From: Actinokineospora globicatena
GTDB taxonomy: Bacteria > Actinomycetota > Actinomycetes > Mycobacteriales > Pseudonocardiaceae
DNA: 64,000 nucleotides
Direction of reading: 5' to 3'
NCBI RefSeq assembly: GCF_024171945.1
Contig: NZ_JAMTCR010000002.1
Span: 2,542,001-2,606,000, forward strand
A model generated the notes under the pieces. The model worked only from the letters and a program-made list of their open reading frames with translations. It ran no database searches and had not been told where the DNA came from. The position numbers and the translations under genes were made by a program. Below are positions 43,470 to 53,029 of this stretch, piece by piece (the stretch's first letter is position 1; each line of letters begins with the position of its first letter).

Positions 43470-45275
43470 ATGAGACGTGCGAGATCCGCCGTCGTCGGTG
43501 CCCTCACCGCCCTGTTGGCCGTGCCGCTCCTGGTGTCGCCCGCGTCCGCCGAACCGGAACCGCCCGCGCCCGTGTTCGTCGACGGGCAGGCGCAGCCCGT
43601 GTTCAGCCCCACCGACGTCGTGCGCGAGTCGCTGTGGGTCGCCGCGCCGGTCGACAGCGACAACGACGGCAAGGACGACCTGGTGCACGTCGAGGTCGTC
43701 CGGCCACGTGCGACCGAGCAGGGGCTGCGCGTCCCCGTTGTGTACCAGGCGAGTCCGTACTACGCGGGCGGCAACGACGTCGACAACCACAACGTCGACG
43801 TCGAGCTGCACGTCCCCGACAACCGTCCTGGGCCGAAGGTGGCAACCACGTCCCTCGGCGGCCCCAACCCCGCCATCACCTGGCGGTACGAGCAGTACTT
43901 CACCGCGCGTGGTTTCGCGGTCGTCTACGCGGAGTCCCTGGGGTCGGGCCTGTCCACCGGGTGCCCCACGAGCGGTGGCCGCAACGAGACCATCGGCGCG
44001 CGCTCCGTCATCGACTGGCTCAACGGTCGCGCGGCAGCACAAGACGCCGCGGGTACCCGTGTCACCGCCGGTTGGACCACCGGCAAGGTCGGCATGATGG
44101 GCGTGTCTTACAACGGCACCCTCCCCACCGCCGTTGCCACTACCGGCGTGCAGGGCCTGGAGACGATCGTGCCGATCGCCGCCATCTCCAGCTGGTACGA
44201 CTACTACCGCGCCGATGGCGCTGTCGTCGCCCCTGGCACCTTCCAGGGCGAGGACGTCGACGTGCTCGCGAAGTACGTGCACACCCGTGCGGACCGCACC
44301 GCGTGCGCGTCGGTGATCAACGACCTGACCGCCGAGCAGGACCGCGTCACCGGCGACTACAGCAACTTCTGGGACGAGCGCAACTACCTCAACGACGTGC
44401 GCAAGGTCCGTGCGTCGGTGCTGGCCGTGCACGGCCTCAACGACTGGAACGTGAAGATGACGCACGTGGCCCAGTTCTACGAGGCCATCAAGAAGCAGGG
44501 CGTCGAGCACAAGATCTGGCTGCACCAGTCCGGCCACGCCGACCCCTACAGCCTGCGCCGCGACCCGTGGCTGATCACGCTGAACAAGTGGTTCTCGCAC
44601 TACCTGTACGGGGTCGACAACGGTGCCCAGGACGGCCCCAAGCTGACCATCCAGCGCGAGGACAAGACCTGGGTGGAAGAGGCCGAGTGGCCTGCGCCGT
44701 CCGCGTCCCTCGCCACCCTCTACCCGGGTGCCGGTGGCGCTACCTCCGGCGCGCTGACCATCGGGCGTCCAGACCGCCGCGTGGTCGAGTCGCTGACCGA
44801 CGACGCGAGCAAGACGGCCGAGAGCCTGGCCAACGCGGCCGGCTCGCCCAACCGGTTGGTCTACCTGAGCCGCCCGTCGACCACCCCGCTGCGCTTCAGC
44901 GGCAAGGGTGAGGTCTACCTGCGCCTGTCGTTCACCCGGCCCGCGGCCAACGTGACCGCGCTACTCGTCGACCGCGCGCCGGACGGCAAGTCGACCGTCG
45001 TGACCCGCGGCTGGACCGACCCGCAGAACCGCAAGAACATCAGCCGCACGGACCCGATCCAGCCCGGCAAGGCCTACGACCTGCGGGCCGACCTGGTGCC
45101 GGACGACTACGTGCTGGCCGCTGGGCACCAGTTCGGTCTGGTGGTCCTCTCCAGCGACTACGACTACACCCTCCGGCCCGCCGCGGGCGCGGGCTTCTCC
45201 GTCGACCTCAAGGGCAGCAACCTGACCCTGCCGATCGTCGGTGGTCTCGACGCGCTCAAGACCGCCGTCGGCTGA
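43470..45275 (+). CDS. Secreted Xaa-Pro dipeptidyl-peptidase (S15)
   Basis: This 601-residue secreted peptidase has a Sec signal (residues 1-28, ending SPASA). The alpha/beta-hydrolase core has nucleophile Ser in GVSYNGTLP (about residue 212), Asp in HGLNDWNV and His in QSGHADPYS. A C-terminal beta-rich binding domain (from about 440) follows, as in S15/CocE-type peptidases. It removes X-Pro dipeptides from peptide N-termini outside the cell. GGAG precedes the ATG. Codon use changes locally around 44.1-44.2 kb. Confidence 0.92.
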   Translation: MRRARSAVVGALTALLAVPLLVSPASAEPEPPAPVFVDGQAQPVFSPTDVVRESLWVAAPVDSDNDGKDDLVHVEVVRPRATEQGLRVPVVYQASPYYAGGNDVDNHNVDVELHVPDNRPGPKVATTSLGGPNPAITWRYEQYFTARGFAVVYAESLGSGLSTGCPTSGGRNETIGARSVIDWLNGRAAAQDAAGTRVTAGWTTGKVGMMGVSYNGTLPTAVATTGVQGLETIVPIAAISSWYDYYRADGAVVAPGTFQGEDVDVLAKYVHTRADRTACASVINDLTAEQDRVTGDYSNFWDERNYLNDVRKVRASVLAVHGLNDWNVKMTHVAQFYEAIKKQGVEHKIWLHQSGHADPYSLRRDPWLITLNKWFSHYLYGVDNGAQDGPKLTIQREDKTWVEEAEWPAPSASLATLYPGAGGATSGALTIGRPDRRVVESLTDDASKTAESLANAAGSPNRLVYLSRPSTTPLRFSGKGEVYLRLSFTRPAANVTALLVDRAPDGKSTVVTRGWTDPQNRKNISRTDPIQPGKAYDLRADLVPDDYVLAAGHQFGLVVLSSDYDYTLRPAAGAGFSVDLKGSNLTLPIVGGLDALKTAVG

Positions 45276-45376
45276 CGTGTGGGGTAGTCACACGATCCTC
45301 TAGGGGTTCGTGGGTGTTCCTCTAGTCCCGACAGCCGTGGTCGGATCGTTCGCGATGTTCCCCAGTGGAGGTGCGA

Positions 45377-45892
45377 ATGATCCGGTCCATGGTCGGTGTG
45401 GCAAGCACGGTCGCCGTCGCGGCGGCTCTCCTCGTGGTCGGAGGAGGAGTCGCCTCGGCGGCGCCCGCGTTCCAGGTCCCGTTCCCGTGCGGGCAGGTGT
45501 GGGACGGGCAGACCCGGACCAACCACAGCCCCGCCAACGCGGTTGACTTCAACCGCGCCAACGACAGCGGTGACGCCGTAGTCGCTGCCGCCGCGGGCCG
45601 GGTGTCGCGAGTAGACAACGAAGGTAGCGTCAGCTACGGCCGGTGGATCGAGATCGACCACGGTTCCGGGTGGCGCAGCCGGTACGCGCACCTGTCGGCG
45701 CAACGGGTCTCCGTCGGGCAGAACGTCTCGCGCGGTCAGCTCATCGGCAACGTCGGTAGCACCGGTGGGTCTACCGGACCGCACTTGCACTTCGAGCAGA
45801 CGCTCAACGGGTCCGCGCAGAAGGCCGTGTTCAACGGGACCCAGGCGCTGTACTGGGGGACCCGGGCCTACACCAGCCGGAACAGCTGCTGA
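45377..45892 (+). CDS. Secreted M23 family peptidase
   Basis: This encodes 171 residues. A signal peptide (residues 1-29, ending ASAAP) is followed directly by a minimal LytM-type domain: NHSPANAVDFNR (His and Asp ligands), RYAHLS, and GPHLHFE. The set of zinc ligands appears complete. It probably cleaves peptidoglycan cross-links or peptides outside the cell. GGAGG lies 5 nt before the ATG at 45377. The family often acts in cell wall remodelling; the exact bond is not predictable. Confidence 0.9.
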   Translation: MIRSMVGVASTVAVAAALLVVGGGVASAAPAFQVPFPCGQVWDGQTRTNHSPANAVDFNRANDSGDAVVAAAAGRVSRVDNEGSVSYGRWIEIDHGSGWRSRYAHLSAQRVSVGQNVSRGQLIGNVGSTGGSTGPHLHFEQTLNGSAQKAVFNGTQALYWGTRAYTSRNSC

Positions 45893-45902
45893 GCCACGGG
45901 CC

Positions 45903-45940
45903 TGTGGATGAGTTGTCCACAAGGCCCTGAGTTGTCCACC
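45903..45940. promoter_or_regulatory. Cluster of three DnaA-box-like motifs
   Basis: TGTGGATGA (45903-45911, complement TCATCCACA), a perfect TTGTCCACA (45913-45921) and TTGTCCACC (45932-45940) lie within 38 bp between the M23 peptidase gene and the DUF4192 gene. The first two form a tail-to-tail pair. Confidence 0.5.
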
Positions 45941-45990
45941 GGCGAAACCGAATCCTGTCGCCCGGCCCACCAGCCGCGCACAGTGGTCGT

Positions 45991-47016
45991 ATGACGATCA
46001 CCAACCTGCGCCACACCGACCAGGTCATCGCCGCGCTCCCGTACCTGATCGGGTTCGCGCCCACCGACTCCCTGGTCGCGCTGACCATCCGCGACGCGGG
46101 GGAGGTCGGCCCGGTCATCCGGGTCGACCTCCCGGCCCCGCCGGGGCGGGTGCCGATGGCCACCCACCTCGCCGACATCATCACCGGCTACCACGTGCGG
46201 GTCGCCCTGCTCATCGTGGTGGGCGGCGGTGAACCCCGGCACGACCCGGCCTTCGTTGAGGCGGTCACCAGGGCGCTGGTGGAGGTCGGGGTGTCGGTCG
46301 AGCACGCGTTCTGGACCCGCTCGGTGGAGGCGGGCGAGCCGTGGCTGTCCTATCGGGACCCCGGGTTGACCGGCGCGGTCGCCGACCCGGCCAGCTCCGC
46401 GATCGCCGCGCAGTTCACCGTGCAGGGAATCGTCGTCTACTCGTCACGCGCGGATATGGCCGCCAGCCTCGCCGCCGACCCCGAAGGCGATCTGGACCGT
46501 AGAGCCGCCCTCATCGACGCCGCCGTTGCCGCGGACAAGTCGACCACCGCTGAGAAACTCGACCTGGTCCACAAGGTCATCGACGAGTTCGACGCTTCGC
46601 CGGTGCGGGGTCGCGGAGCGCGCGTAGCCGATCCCTCGCCGACGGATCCGGATCTCGACGACACCAGACTGGCCCAGCTGGCCATCGCCCTGTCCGACCC
46701 GCGTGTCCGCGAGGCGTGCATGGCCATTCCACTGGGGACCCGAGACCGTTCGGCTGCTCGGCTCTGGACGCGGCTAACCCGCGCCCTGCCTGCTCCCGAG
46801 CGCGCCGAGGCCGCTTTCCAACTGGCCGTCAGCAGATACCTGCGCGGCGACGGCGTCTACGCCCGTGTCGCGCTGGGGATCGCACTCGCGGCCAACCCTC
46901 GCCACAGTCTCGCCGCCCTCGTGGACTCCGCCGCCCAGCACGGCATCCCACCCACCGAACTCCGCACCCTCATCGCCGAAGCCCAAGCCAAGTCCGCCCG
47001 CCCCCGCCCCGGCTGA
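45991..47016 (+). CDS. DUF4192 domain protein
   Basis: This encodes 341 residues, with no signal peptide. It begins with the DUF4192 pattern TITNLRHTDQVIAALPYLIGFAPTDSLVALTIRD and has the helical C-terminal half (TRLTRALPAPERAEAAFQLAVSRYLRGDG, GIALAANPRHSLAALVDSA). The domain is widespread in actinobacteria, and its role is unknown. The upstream DnaA-box cluster (45903-45940) lies 51 bp before the ATG. No ribosome binding site is obvious. Confidence 0.82.
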   Translation: MTITNLRHTDQVIAALPYLIGFAPTDSLVALTIRDAGEVGPVIRVDLPAPPGRVPMATHLADIITGYHVRVALLIVVGGGEPRHDPAFVEAVTRALVEVGVSVEHAFWTRSVEAGEPWLSYRDPGLTGAVADPASSAIAAQFTVQGIVVYSSRADMAASLAADPEGDLDRRAALIDAAVAADKSTTAEKLDLVHKVIDEFDASPVRGRGARVADPSPTDPDLDDTRLAQLAIALSDPRVREACMAIPLGTRDRSAARLWTRLTRALPAPERAEAAFQLAVSRYLRGDGVYARVALGIALAANPRHSLAALVDSAAQHGIPPTELRTLIAEAQAKSARPRPG

Positions 47017-47033
47017 CCCACCCGCCGGGTCAG
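47013..47033 (+). terminator. Short hairpin at the DUF4192 stop
   Basis: CTGACCC and GGGTCAG (7 bp, 7-nt loop) form a hairpin that includes the stop codon of the DUF4192 gene. No T-tract. Confidence 0.35.
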
Positions 47034-47319
47034 GGGCGACGGGTCCGCGGCTGGCGCTGGTCGGGTCGGTAGGTAGGAGTTGGGTGCTGCCACTTTTTCC
47101 CGCTGGCACAGTCCGCCGCCCGCGACATGCTGCCGGATGCGGGCGACCTGGCTGTGGTGCCCGGTGGGGTACGCGCCACGGTGGTGAACTTGACGGGTGC
47201 ACGTGACGATTGGGGTGGGACACGGGCCGGATATCCGTGCTGTGGAGGATCCCGTGGTGGTGTGGCTGCTCCGTTAGCGCACCACCACGGCTCTCCGCGC
47301 CTCGCTGGGCACGCGGGCG
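47017..47319. other. Gap between convergent DUF4192 and pentapeptide genes
   Basis: About 300 bp without a gene I can support. Apart from the hairpin at its left end I see no recognisable motif; a TTTTTCCC run occurs near 47092. Confidence 0.5.
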
Positions 47320-48888
47320 TCACCGCGTCCGCAGCGGGTCTCCTTCTGGCTCACCATAACCGGGTGAGGGATCTGCCTCGTCCGGTTTGGGCAGGAAGGG
47401 ACGCACCTCTGGGGGAGCCCCTCCAGCCTCGAACCGCGCACGCGAGAAGTCCACCCAGGGAGCAGGAGTCCCCGGGCCCGCGTGGCGTCTGGTCGGCAGG
47501 GTCGCCCCCTGGAAACTGGCGGCGCCGCCGAACACCGTTTCCCCGAAGTCCGCGGCGCCGTCAAAGCTCACGCCGTCGAACCAGGCGTCACCGGAGAAGG
47601 TCACTTTGGTGATCCTGGCGGTGTCGGTGAAGGTCGCCCAGGTGAAACTGGCGTCGCCCGCGAAGGTCGCTTCGTAGAACCAGGCGTCGCTGGTGAAGGT
47701 CGCCTTGTCGAACACGGCGGCGCTGGTGAAAGTCGCCTGGTTGAACCCGGCATCGCTGGTGAAGGTCGCCCGCGTGAACCGGGCCTCACCTGCGAAGGTC
47801 GCTTGGTGGAACCAGGCGTCGCTGATGAAGGTCGCCTCGGCGAACGAGGTGTCGCTGAAGGTCGTCCGGTTGAACCAGGTGCCGCCGGTGAAGGTTGCCT
47901 CGGTGAACCCGGCGGTGCCGGTGAAGGTCGCCTCGGTGAATCTGGCGGTGCCGGAGAAGGCCGTCCGGTGGAACCTGGCGTTGGTGGTGAAGGTCGCTTC
48001 GGTGAAGGAGGCGTCGCTGGTGAAGGTGGTTCGGTTGAACCTGGCGGTGCCGGTGAAGGTCGCGTTGTCGAATCTGGCTGTGCGGATGGTGCAGTCGGCG
48101 AGGTCGAGGTCGATGAGGAGGGCGCCGGTGAGGTCTAGGTCGATGTTGTGCCAGAAGGTAGCTGTGTCGTCGATGTGGAGGTGGTGGGTGAGGATGCGTT
48201 GAGCGGTGAGGCGGACCTCGCGTTCCTGGGTGCGGTGTTGGTGGGTGGTGAGTAGCGCCGTGTCGGCGTCGTCGGTGGGTGGGGTGCCGGGGAGGGTGTA
48301 GGGCATGCGGAGGTAGGCGCACAGGACGTTGACGATGGTTTGTCGTTGCTTGGCGTGGTCCTGGGCGAGCCGTTCGAGGGCGTAGAGGCCGCCTAGGCGT
48401 ACGGGGGCTTTGTCGGAGCCGAGTTGTTCGACGGCCTTGGTGTAGAGCTCGGTGATCTGCCGTGCCGTCGAGTCGGTTTCCGTCGCCTTGGCCACCCGCT
48501 CCTGGTGTGCCTCGGTCGCGGCGGCCACTCGTTCCTGGTGCAAGCGGTTGATCTCGAAGGTCTCGCGTTGCAGCTCGTAGGCGCGCGCGACGTCGGCCTG
48601 GTCCTGTTGCTTCTGCTGCAGGGCGATCTCGGCCGACCGTTGCCGCCGCCAGGCGATGTAGAGGCCGAACAGGCCGCCCGCGCCCAGCAGAACGGTGGTG
48701 CCGATGCGCACCAGCTCCAACTGGGCAGGCGCCTGCGGGGCACTGCCGTCGACGAGCAGCCACAGCAGCGCCAACAGCCCGCCGACCACCACCACGACCC
48801 CGACAACCGCCGCCACGACCGCGCGTCTGGACGGCGACGGCAACGGCGTGGGCGGACGCTCAGGGAGGGGAACCGGCGAACTCGTCAC
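47320..48888 (-). CDS. Membrane-anchored pentapeptide-repeat protein
   Basis: This encodes 522 residues. Two membrane helices (about 24-48 and 61-81) are followed by a coiled-coil-like segment (residues 85-150, rich in Gln/Glu/Arg) and a helical block (YALERLAQDHAKQRQTIVNVLCAYLR). The second half (about 270-450) is a run of roughly 17 Phe-centred repeats alternating 5 and 6 residues between Phe, for example ATFTSDAWF and ATFTGTARF, expected to form a right-handed quadrilateral beta-helix. This architecture matches membrane-associated pentapeptide proteins of actinobacteria whose function is unknown. Confidence 0.85.
   Translation of the reverse strand: MTSSPVPLPERPPTPLPSPSRRAVVAAVVGVVVVVGGLLALLWLLVDGSAPQAPAQLELVRIGTTVLLGAGGLFGLYIAWRRQRSAEIALQQKQQDQADVARAYELQRETFEINRLHQERVAAATEAHQERVAKATETDSTARQITELYTKAVEQLGSDKAPVRLGGLYALERLAQDHAKQRQTIVNVLCAYLRMPYTLPGTPPTDDADTALLTTHQHRTQEREVRLTAQRILTHHLHIDDTATFWHNIDLDLTGALLIDLDLADCTIRTARFDNATFTGTARFNRTTFTSDASFTEATFTTNARFHRTAFSGTARFTEATFTGTAGFTEATFTGGTWFNRTTFSDTSFAEATFISDAWFHQATFAGEARFTRATFTSDAGFNQATFTSAAVFDKATFTSDAWFYEATFAGDASFTWATFTDTARITKVTFSGDAWFDGVSFDGAADFGETVFGGAASFQGATLPTRRHAGPGTPAPWVDFSRARFEAGGAPPEVRPFLPKPDEADPSPGYGEPEGDPLRTR
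47540..48080 (-). repeat. 33-bp tandem repeats within the pentapeptide gene
   Basis: Imperfect 33-bp units, each encoding 11 residues with a GCGACCTTCAC-type core, run through the 3' half of the gene. On the plus strand the core reads GTGAAGGTCGC. One unit near 47850 is 3 bp short. Confidence 0.75.
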
Positions 48889-48966
48889 GATTGATCATCG
48901 CCCCACCCGCCGACCGCGTTTCCTGGGTCGACATCGCGCGGGACGCAGGCGGGTCGACGGGTGGAG

Positions 48967-49000
48967 GCTCCACTGTGGAGTGTTGAGTCCACAGTGGAGC
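48967..49000 (-). terminator. galE terminator
   Basis: A perfect 13-bp stem (GCTCCACTGTGGA and complement) with an 8-nt loop lies 13 nt beyond the galE stop on the minus strand. There is no T-tract. Confidence 0.6.
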
Positions 49001-49012
49001 GCATCGCTGGGG

Positions 49013-49969
49013 TCAGGCGCGCGCCTGGGTGAAGTTCCAAGCGTCGGTGATGATGGTGTGGAGGTCGGGGCGTTCGGGCTTCCAGCCGAGGTGTTCGGCG
49101 GCGGCGGTGGCGCTCGCGACGAGGACGGCTGGGTCGCCCGCGCGGCGGGGGGCGAACTCGGCGGGGATGGGGTGGCCGGTGACGTCGCGGCAGGTTTGGA
49201 CCACCTCGCGGTTGGAGAAGCCGGTGCCGGTGCCCAGGTTGTAGATCTGGTGCTCGCCCGCGCGGGTGTTCGCCAGGGCGAGGAGGTGGGCCTCGGCGAG
49301 GTCGAGCACGTGGATGTAGTCGCGGACGCAGGTGCCGTCGGCGGTCGGGTAGTCGTCGCCGTAGATGGAGATGGCCGGGCGGGTGCCGAGGGCGACCTGC
49401 AGCACGATCGGGATCAGGTGCGTCTCGGTGGTGTGCCGCTCACCGAAGGCGCCGTACGCACCGGCGACGTTGAAGTACCGCAGGCTCACCGCGGCCAGGC
49501 CGTGGGCCTTGGCGTACGAGGTGATGGCGTGGTCGATGGCGAGCTTCGTCGCGCCGTAGGTGTTGGTCGGGCGGGTCGGGGCGGTCTCCAGGATGGGGAC
49601 CTGCTCCGGCTCGCCGTAGGTGGCCGCCGTGGAGGAGAAGACCAGGCGTGCGACGCCGTTGTCGCGCATCGCGTCGAGCAACCGCAAGGAGGTGAGGACG
49701 TTGCCTGCCCAGTACTTGGACGGGTCCACCATGGACTCGCCGACCAGCGACTTGGCCGCGAAGTGCAGCACGCCGTCGAAACCGCCGGTGAGCAGGTCGG
49801 CCGCCGCCTCGGCGATGTCCGCCTCGACGAACGTGGCGCCGTCGGGCACCGCGTCGGCGTGGCCGGTCGACAGGTCGTCGACCACCACGACCTCGTGGCC
49901 GGTCTCGACCAACCTGGCCGCGCACACGCTGCCGACATACCCAGCCCCGCCCGTCACGAGCAGCTTCAC
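49013..49969 (-). CDS. galE: UDP-glucose 4-epimerase
   Basis: This 318-residue extended SDR interconverts UDP-glucose and UDP-galactose. The NAD motif TGGAGYVG (about residues 6-13), catalytic Ser/Tyr/Lys ([11 protein letters not shown] and [11 protein letters not shown]) and the LRYFNVAGA motif are intact. It lies 34 bp downstream of galK on the same strand, completing two steps of the Leloir route, and sits downstream of a dtxR-family gene; dtxR-galE adjacency is also known in corynebacteria. Confidence 0.95.
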   Translation of the reverse strand: MKLLVTGGAGYVGSVCAARLVETGHEVVVVDDLSTGHADAVPDGATFVEADIAEAAADLLTGGFDGVLHFAAKSLVGESMVDPSKYWAGNVLTSLRLLDAMRDNGVARLVFSSTAATYGEPEQVPILETAPTRPTNTYGATKLAIDHAITSYAKAHGLAAVSLRYFNVAGAYGAFGERHTTETHLIPIVLQVALGTRPAISIYGDDYPTADGTCVRDYIHVLDLAEAHLLALANTRAGEHQIYNLGTGTGFSNREVVQTCRDVTGHPIPAEFAPRRAGDPAVLVASATAAAEHLGWKPERPDLHTIITDAWNFTQARA

Positions 49970-50003
49970 CGTGGTCCTCCTCCTGCTTGCTTCTCTGGTC
50001 GTC

Positions 50004-51226
<1,223 letters not shown>

Positions 51227-51230
<4 letters not shown>

Positions 51231-51922
51231 AGCAGTCGGGCCAGCACCGCGTGCAGCATCGTGGGGCTCAGCGCGGCGGTGTTGCCCGCGCCGGTGATCG
51301 GGATCGCGCTGCCGTCCTGCGCGGTCGGGCCGACCTCGATCACGTTGCCCGGCAGCACGCCGACCGCCTTCAGCTCGGTCATCAGGTCCGGGTCCATCTG
51401 GATGTGCTCGGCGATCCTGCGCACCTCGACCCGGCCGCCGCCGCGCCGGGAGACCTCGTCGACGCGGACGAGACCGGCCTCGACCGGCGGGGCCGGGTCG
51501 CCCTCGCCGAGCTTGTCCAGACCGGGGATCGGGTTGCCGTACGGGGAGGTGGTCGGGTGGCCGAGCAGCTTCACCAGCTTGCGCTCCACCGCCTCGCTCA
51601 TCACGTGCTCCCAGCGGCAGGCCTCGCTGTGCACGTGCTCCCACTCCAGGCCGATCACGTCGACGAGCAGGCGTTCGGCGAGGCGGTGCTTGCGCATGAC
51701 GGCGACGGCCAGGGAGCGGCCGTGGTCGGTGAGCTCGAGGTGCCGGTCGCCCGCGACGACGACCAGGCCGTCGCGCTCCATGCGGCCCACCGTCTGGCTC
51801 ACGGTCGGGCCGCTCTGGCCCAGCCGTTCGGCGATGCGGGCACGCAGGGGGACGACACCCTCCTCCTCGAGTTCGTAGATGGTGCGGAGGTACATCTCGG
51901 TGGTGTCGATGAGATCGTTCAC
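51227..51922 (-). CDS. DtxR/IdeR-family metal-dependent repressor
   Basis: This 231-residue repressor has the DtxR N-terminus ([19 protein letters not shown]), a winged helix ([29 protein letters not shown]) and metal-binding residues in [18 protein letters not shown] (Cys, Glu, His of the primary site, with Met10). A C-terminal SH3-like domain is present, so it is a full-length form. It could be IdeR (iron) or a manganese-sensing paralogue; the Cys at the primary site favours iron. It is the first gene of a dtxR-galK-galE run. Confidence 0.9.
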
Positions 51923-52023
51923 GCCGGTTCCCCTTCGTCACCTCCATGTTAGTCGCTCGCTCCGACAGAGCAGCGGGGTAGTAGCAGGCAGTGACCGATG
52001 TCGGGGGCCGGCAGGATGGGTCG

Positions 52024-52878
52024 GTGAGCGCGAACTCGTCGGCACTCGTGTCGACCGCCGAACTGGTGTCGCTTCTCGACAGTGGACACCCGCCTGTGTT
52101 GCTGGATGTCCGCTGGCGCCTGGGCGGTCCGCCCGGCCGCGAGGACTACGCCGCCGGGCACCTGCCCGGTGCCGTTTTCCTCGACCTGGACACCGATCTC
52201 GCCGCGCCGCCCGGCGACGGCGGGCGCCACCCGTTGCCGCGGCCGGACGACCTCCAAGCCGCGTTGCGGGCCGCGGGCGTGCGGACCGGGCACCCGGTTG
52301 TCGTCTACGACGCCGACAACGGGTCGGTCGCCGCACGCGCGTGGTGGCTGCTGCGCTGGGCCGGTCACAACGACGTCGCGGTGCTCGACGGCGGTTACGC
52401 GGCCTGGGTCGCTGACGATGGCGAGTCGAGCACGGTCGTGCCGTCACCCGAACCGGGTGATGTGGAGGTTCGGGCGGGCGCCATGCCGGTGCTCGACGCG
52501 GACGAGGCCGCCGCGCTGGCGGTCGACGGTGTCCTGCTCGACGCGCGCGCACCGGAGCGGTACCGCGGTGAGGTCGAGCCGATCGACCCGAGGGCCGGGC
52601 ACGTGCCGGGCGCGGTCAACGCGCCGTTCAGCGGGCACACCGGTCCCGACGGCCGATGGTTGGCCCCGACCGAGTTGGCGAACCACTTCGCGGACTTGGG
52701 CGTGGACGGTCGTCCCGTCGGCGCGTACTGCGGGTCCGGGGTCACCGCGTCGTCGGTCGTGCTGGCGTTGGAGGTCGCCGGGGTCACCTCGCCGGACAAC
52801 CCCGCCGCCCTCTACGCCGGTTCGTGGTCCCACTGGAGCCGCGACCCGAACCGCCCCGCCGCCACCGGCGACAACTGA
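52024..52878 (+). CDS. Thiosulfate/3-mercaptopyruvate sulfurtransferase
   Basis: This 284-residue two-domain rhodanese has an inactive N-terminal domain (LLDVRWRLGGPPGREDYAAGHLPGA) and an active C-terminal domain with catalytic Cys236 in YCGSGVTAS. The CGSGVT loop resembles that of 3-mercaptopyruvate sulfurtransferases more than thiosulfate rhodaneses. It moves sulfane sulfur to thiol or cyanide acceptors in the cytoplasm. The GTG at 52024 is chosen by start of homology (VSTAELVSLL); a GTG at 51991 is an alternative. It is divergent from the dtxR-family gene. Confidence 0.9.
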   Translation: MSANSSALVSTAELVSLLDSGHPPVLLDVRWRLGGPPGREDYAAGHLPGAVFLDLDTDLAAPPGDGGRHPLPRPDDLQAALRAAGVRTGHPVVVYDADNGSVAARAWWLLRWAGHNDVAVLDGGYAAWVADDGESSTVVPSPEPGDVEVRAGAMPVLDADEAAALAVDGVLLDARAPERYRGEVEPIDPRAGHVPGAVNAPFSGHTGPDGRWLAPTELANHFADLGVDGRPVGAYCGSGVTASSVVLALEVAGVTSPDNPAALYAGSWSHWSRDPNRPAATGDN

Positions 52879-52916
52879 CCACAACGTCCACACCGCCACC
52901 CGGCGGACGTGTCTCC

Positions 52917-52950
52917 CACTGCCCAGGTCGCCACCGCGGCCTGGGCAGTG
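52917..52950 (+). terminator. Terminator after the sulfurtransferase gene
   Basis: An 11-bp perfect stem (CACTGCCCAGG and complement) with a 12-nt loop lies 38 nt after the stop; TCGTTCGG follows. Confidence 0.65.
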
Positions 52951-53017
52951 TCGTTCGGCGCGGAATCCGCGATGGCCTCGGGGTTGATTGGTTCGGCGGG
53001 TGGGTGGTGGGGACTAC

Positions 53018-53023
53018 TAGGGT
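53018..53023 (+). promoter_or_regulatory. -10 element for leaderless acuC transcript
   Basis: TAGGGT ends exactly 6 nt before the ATG at 53030, so the transcript would begin at the A of the start codon. No ribosome binding site precedes the ATG. Confidence 0.55.
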
Positions 53024-53029
53024 GCTGGC

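Noticed and set aside
45279-45293. GTGTGGGGTAGTCACAC-type palindrome as a CRP site
   Set aside because: The spacer between TGTG and TCACA is 6 nt, one short of the expected 7, and it lies directly after a stop codon; it fits a small hairpin equally well.
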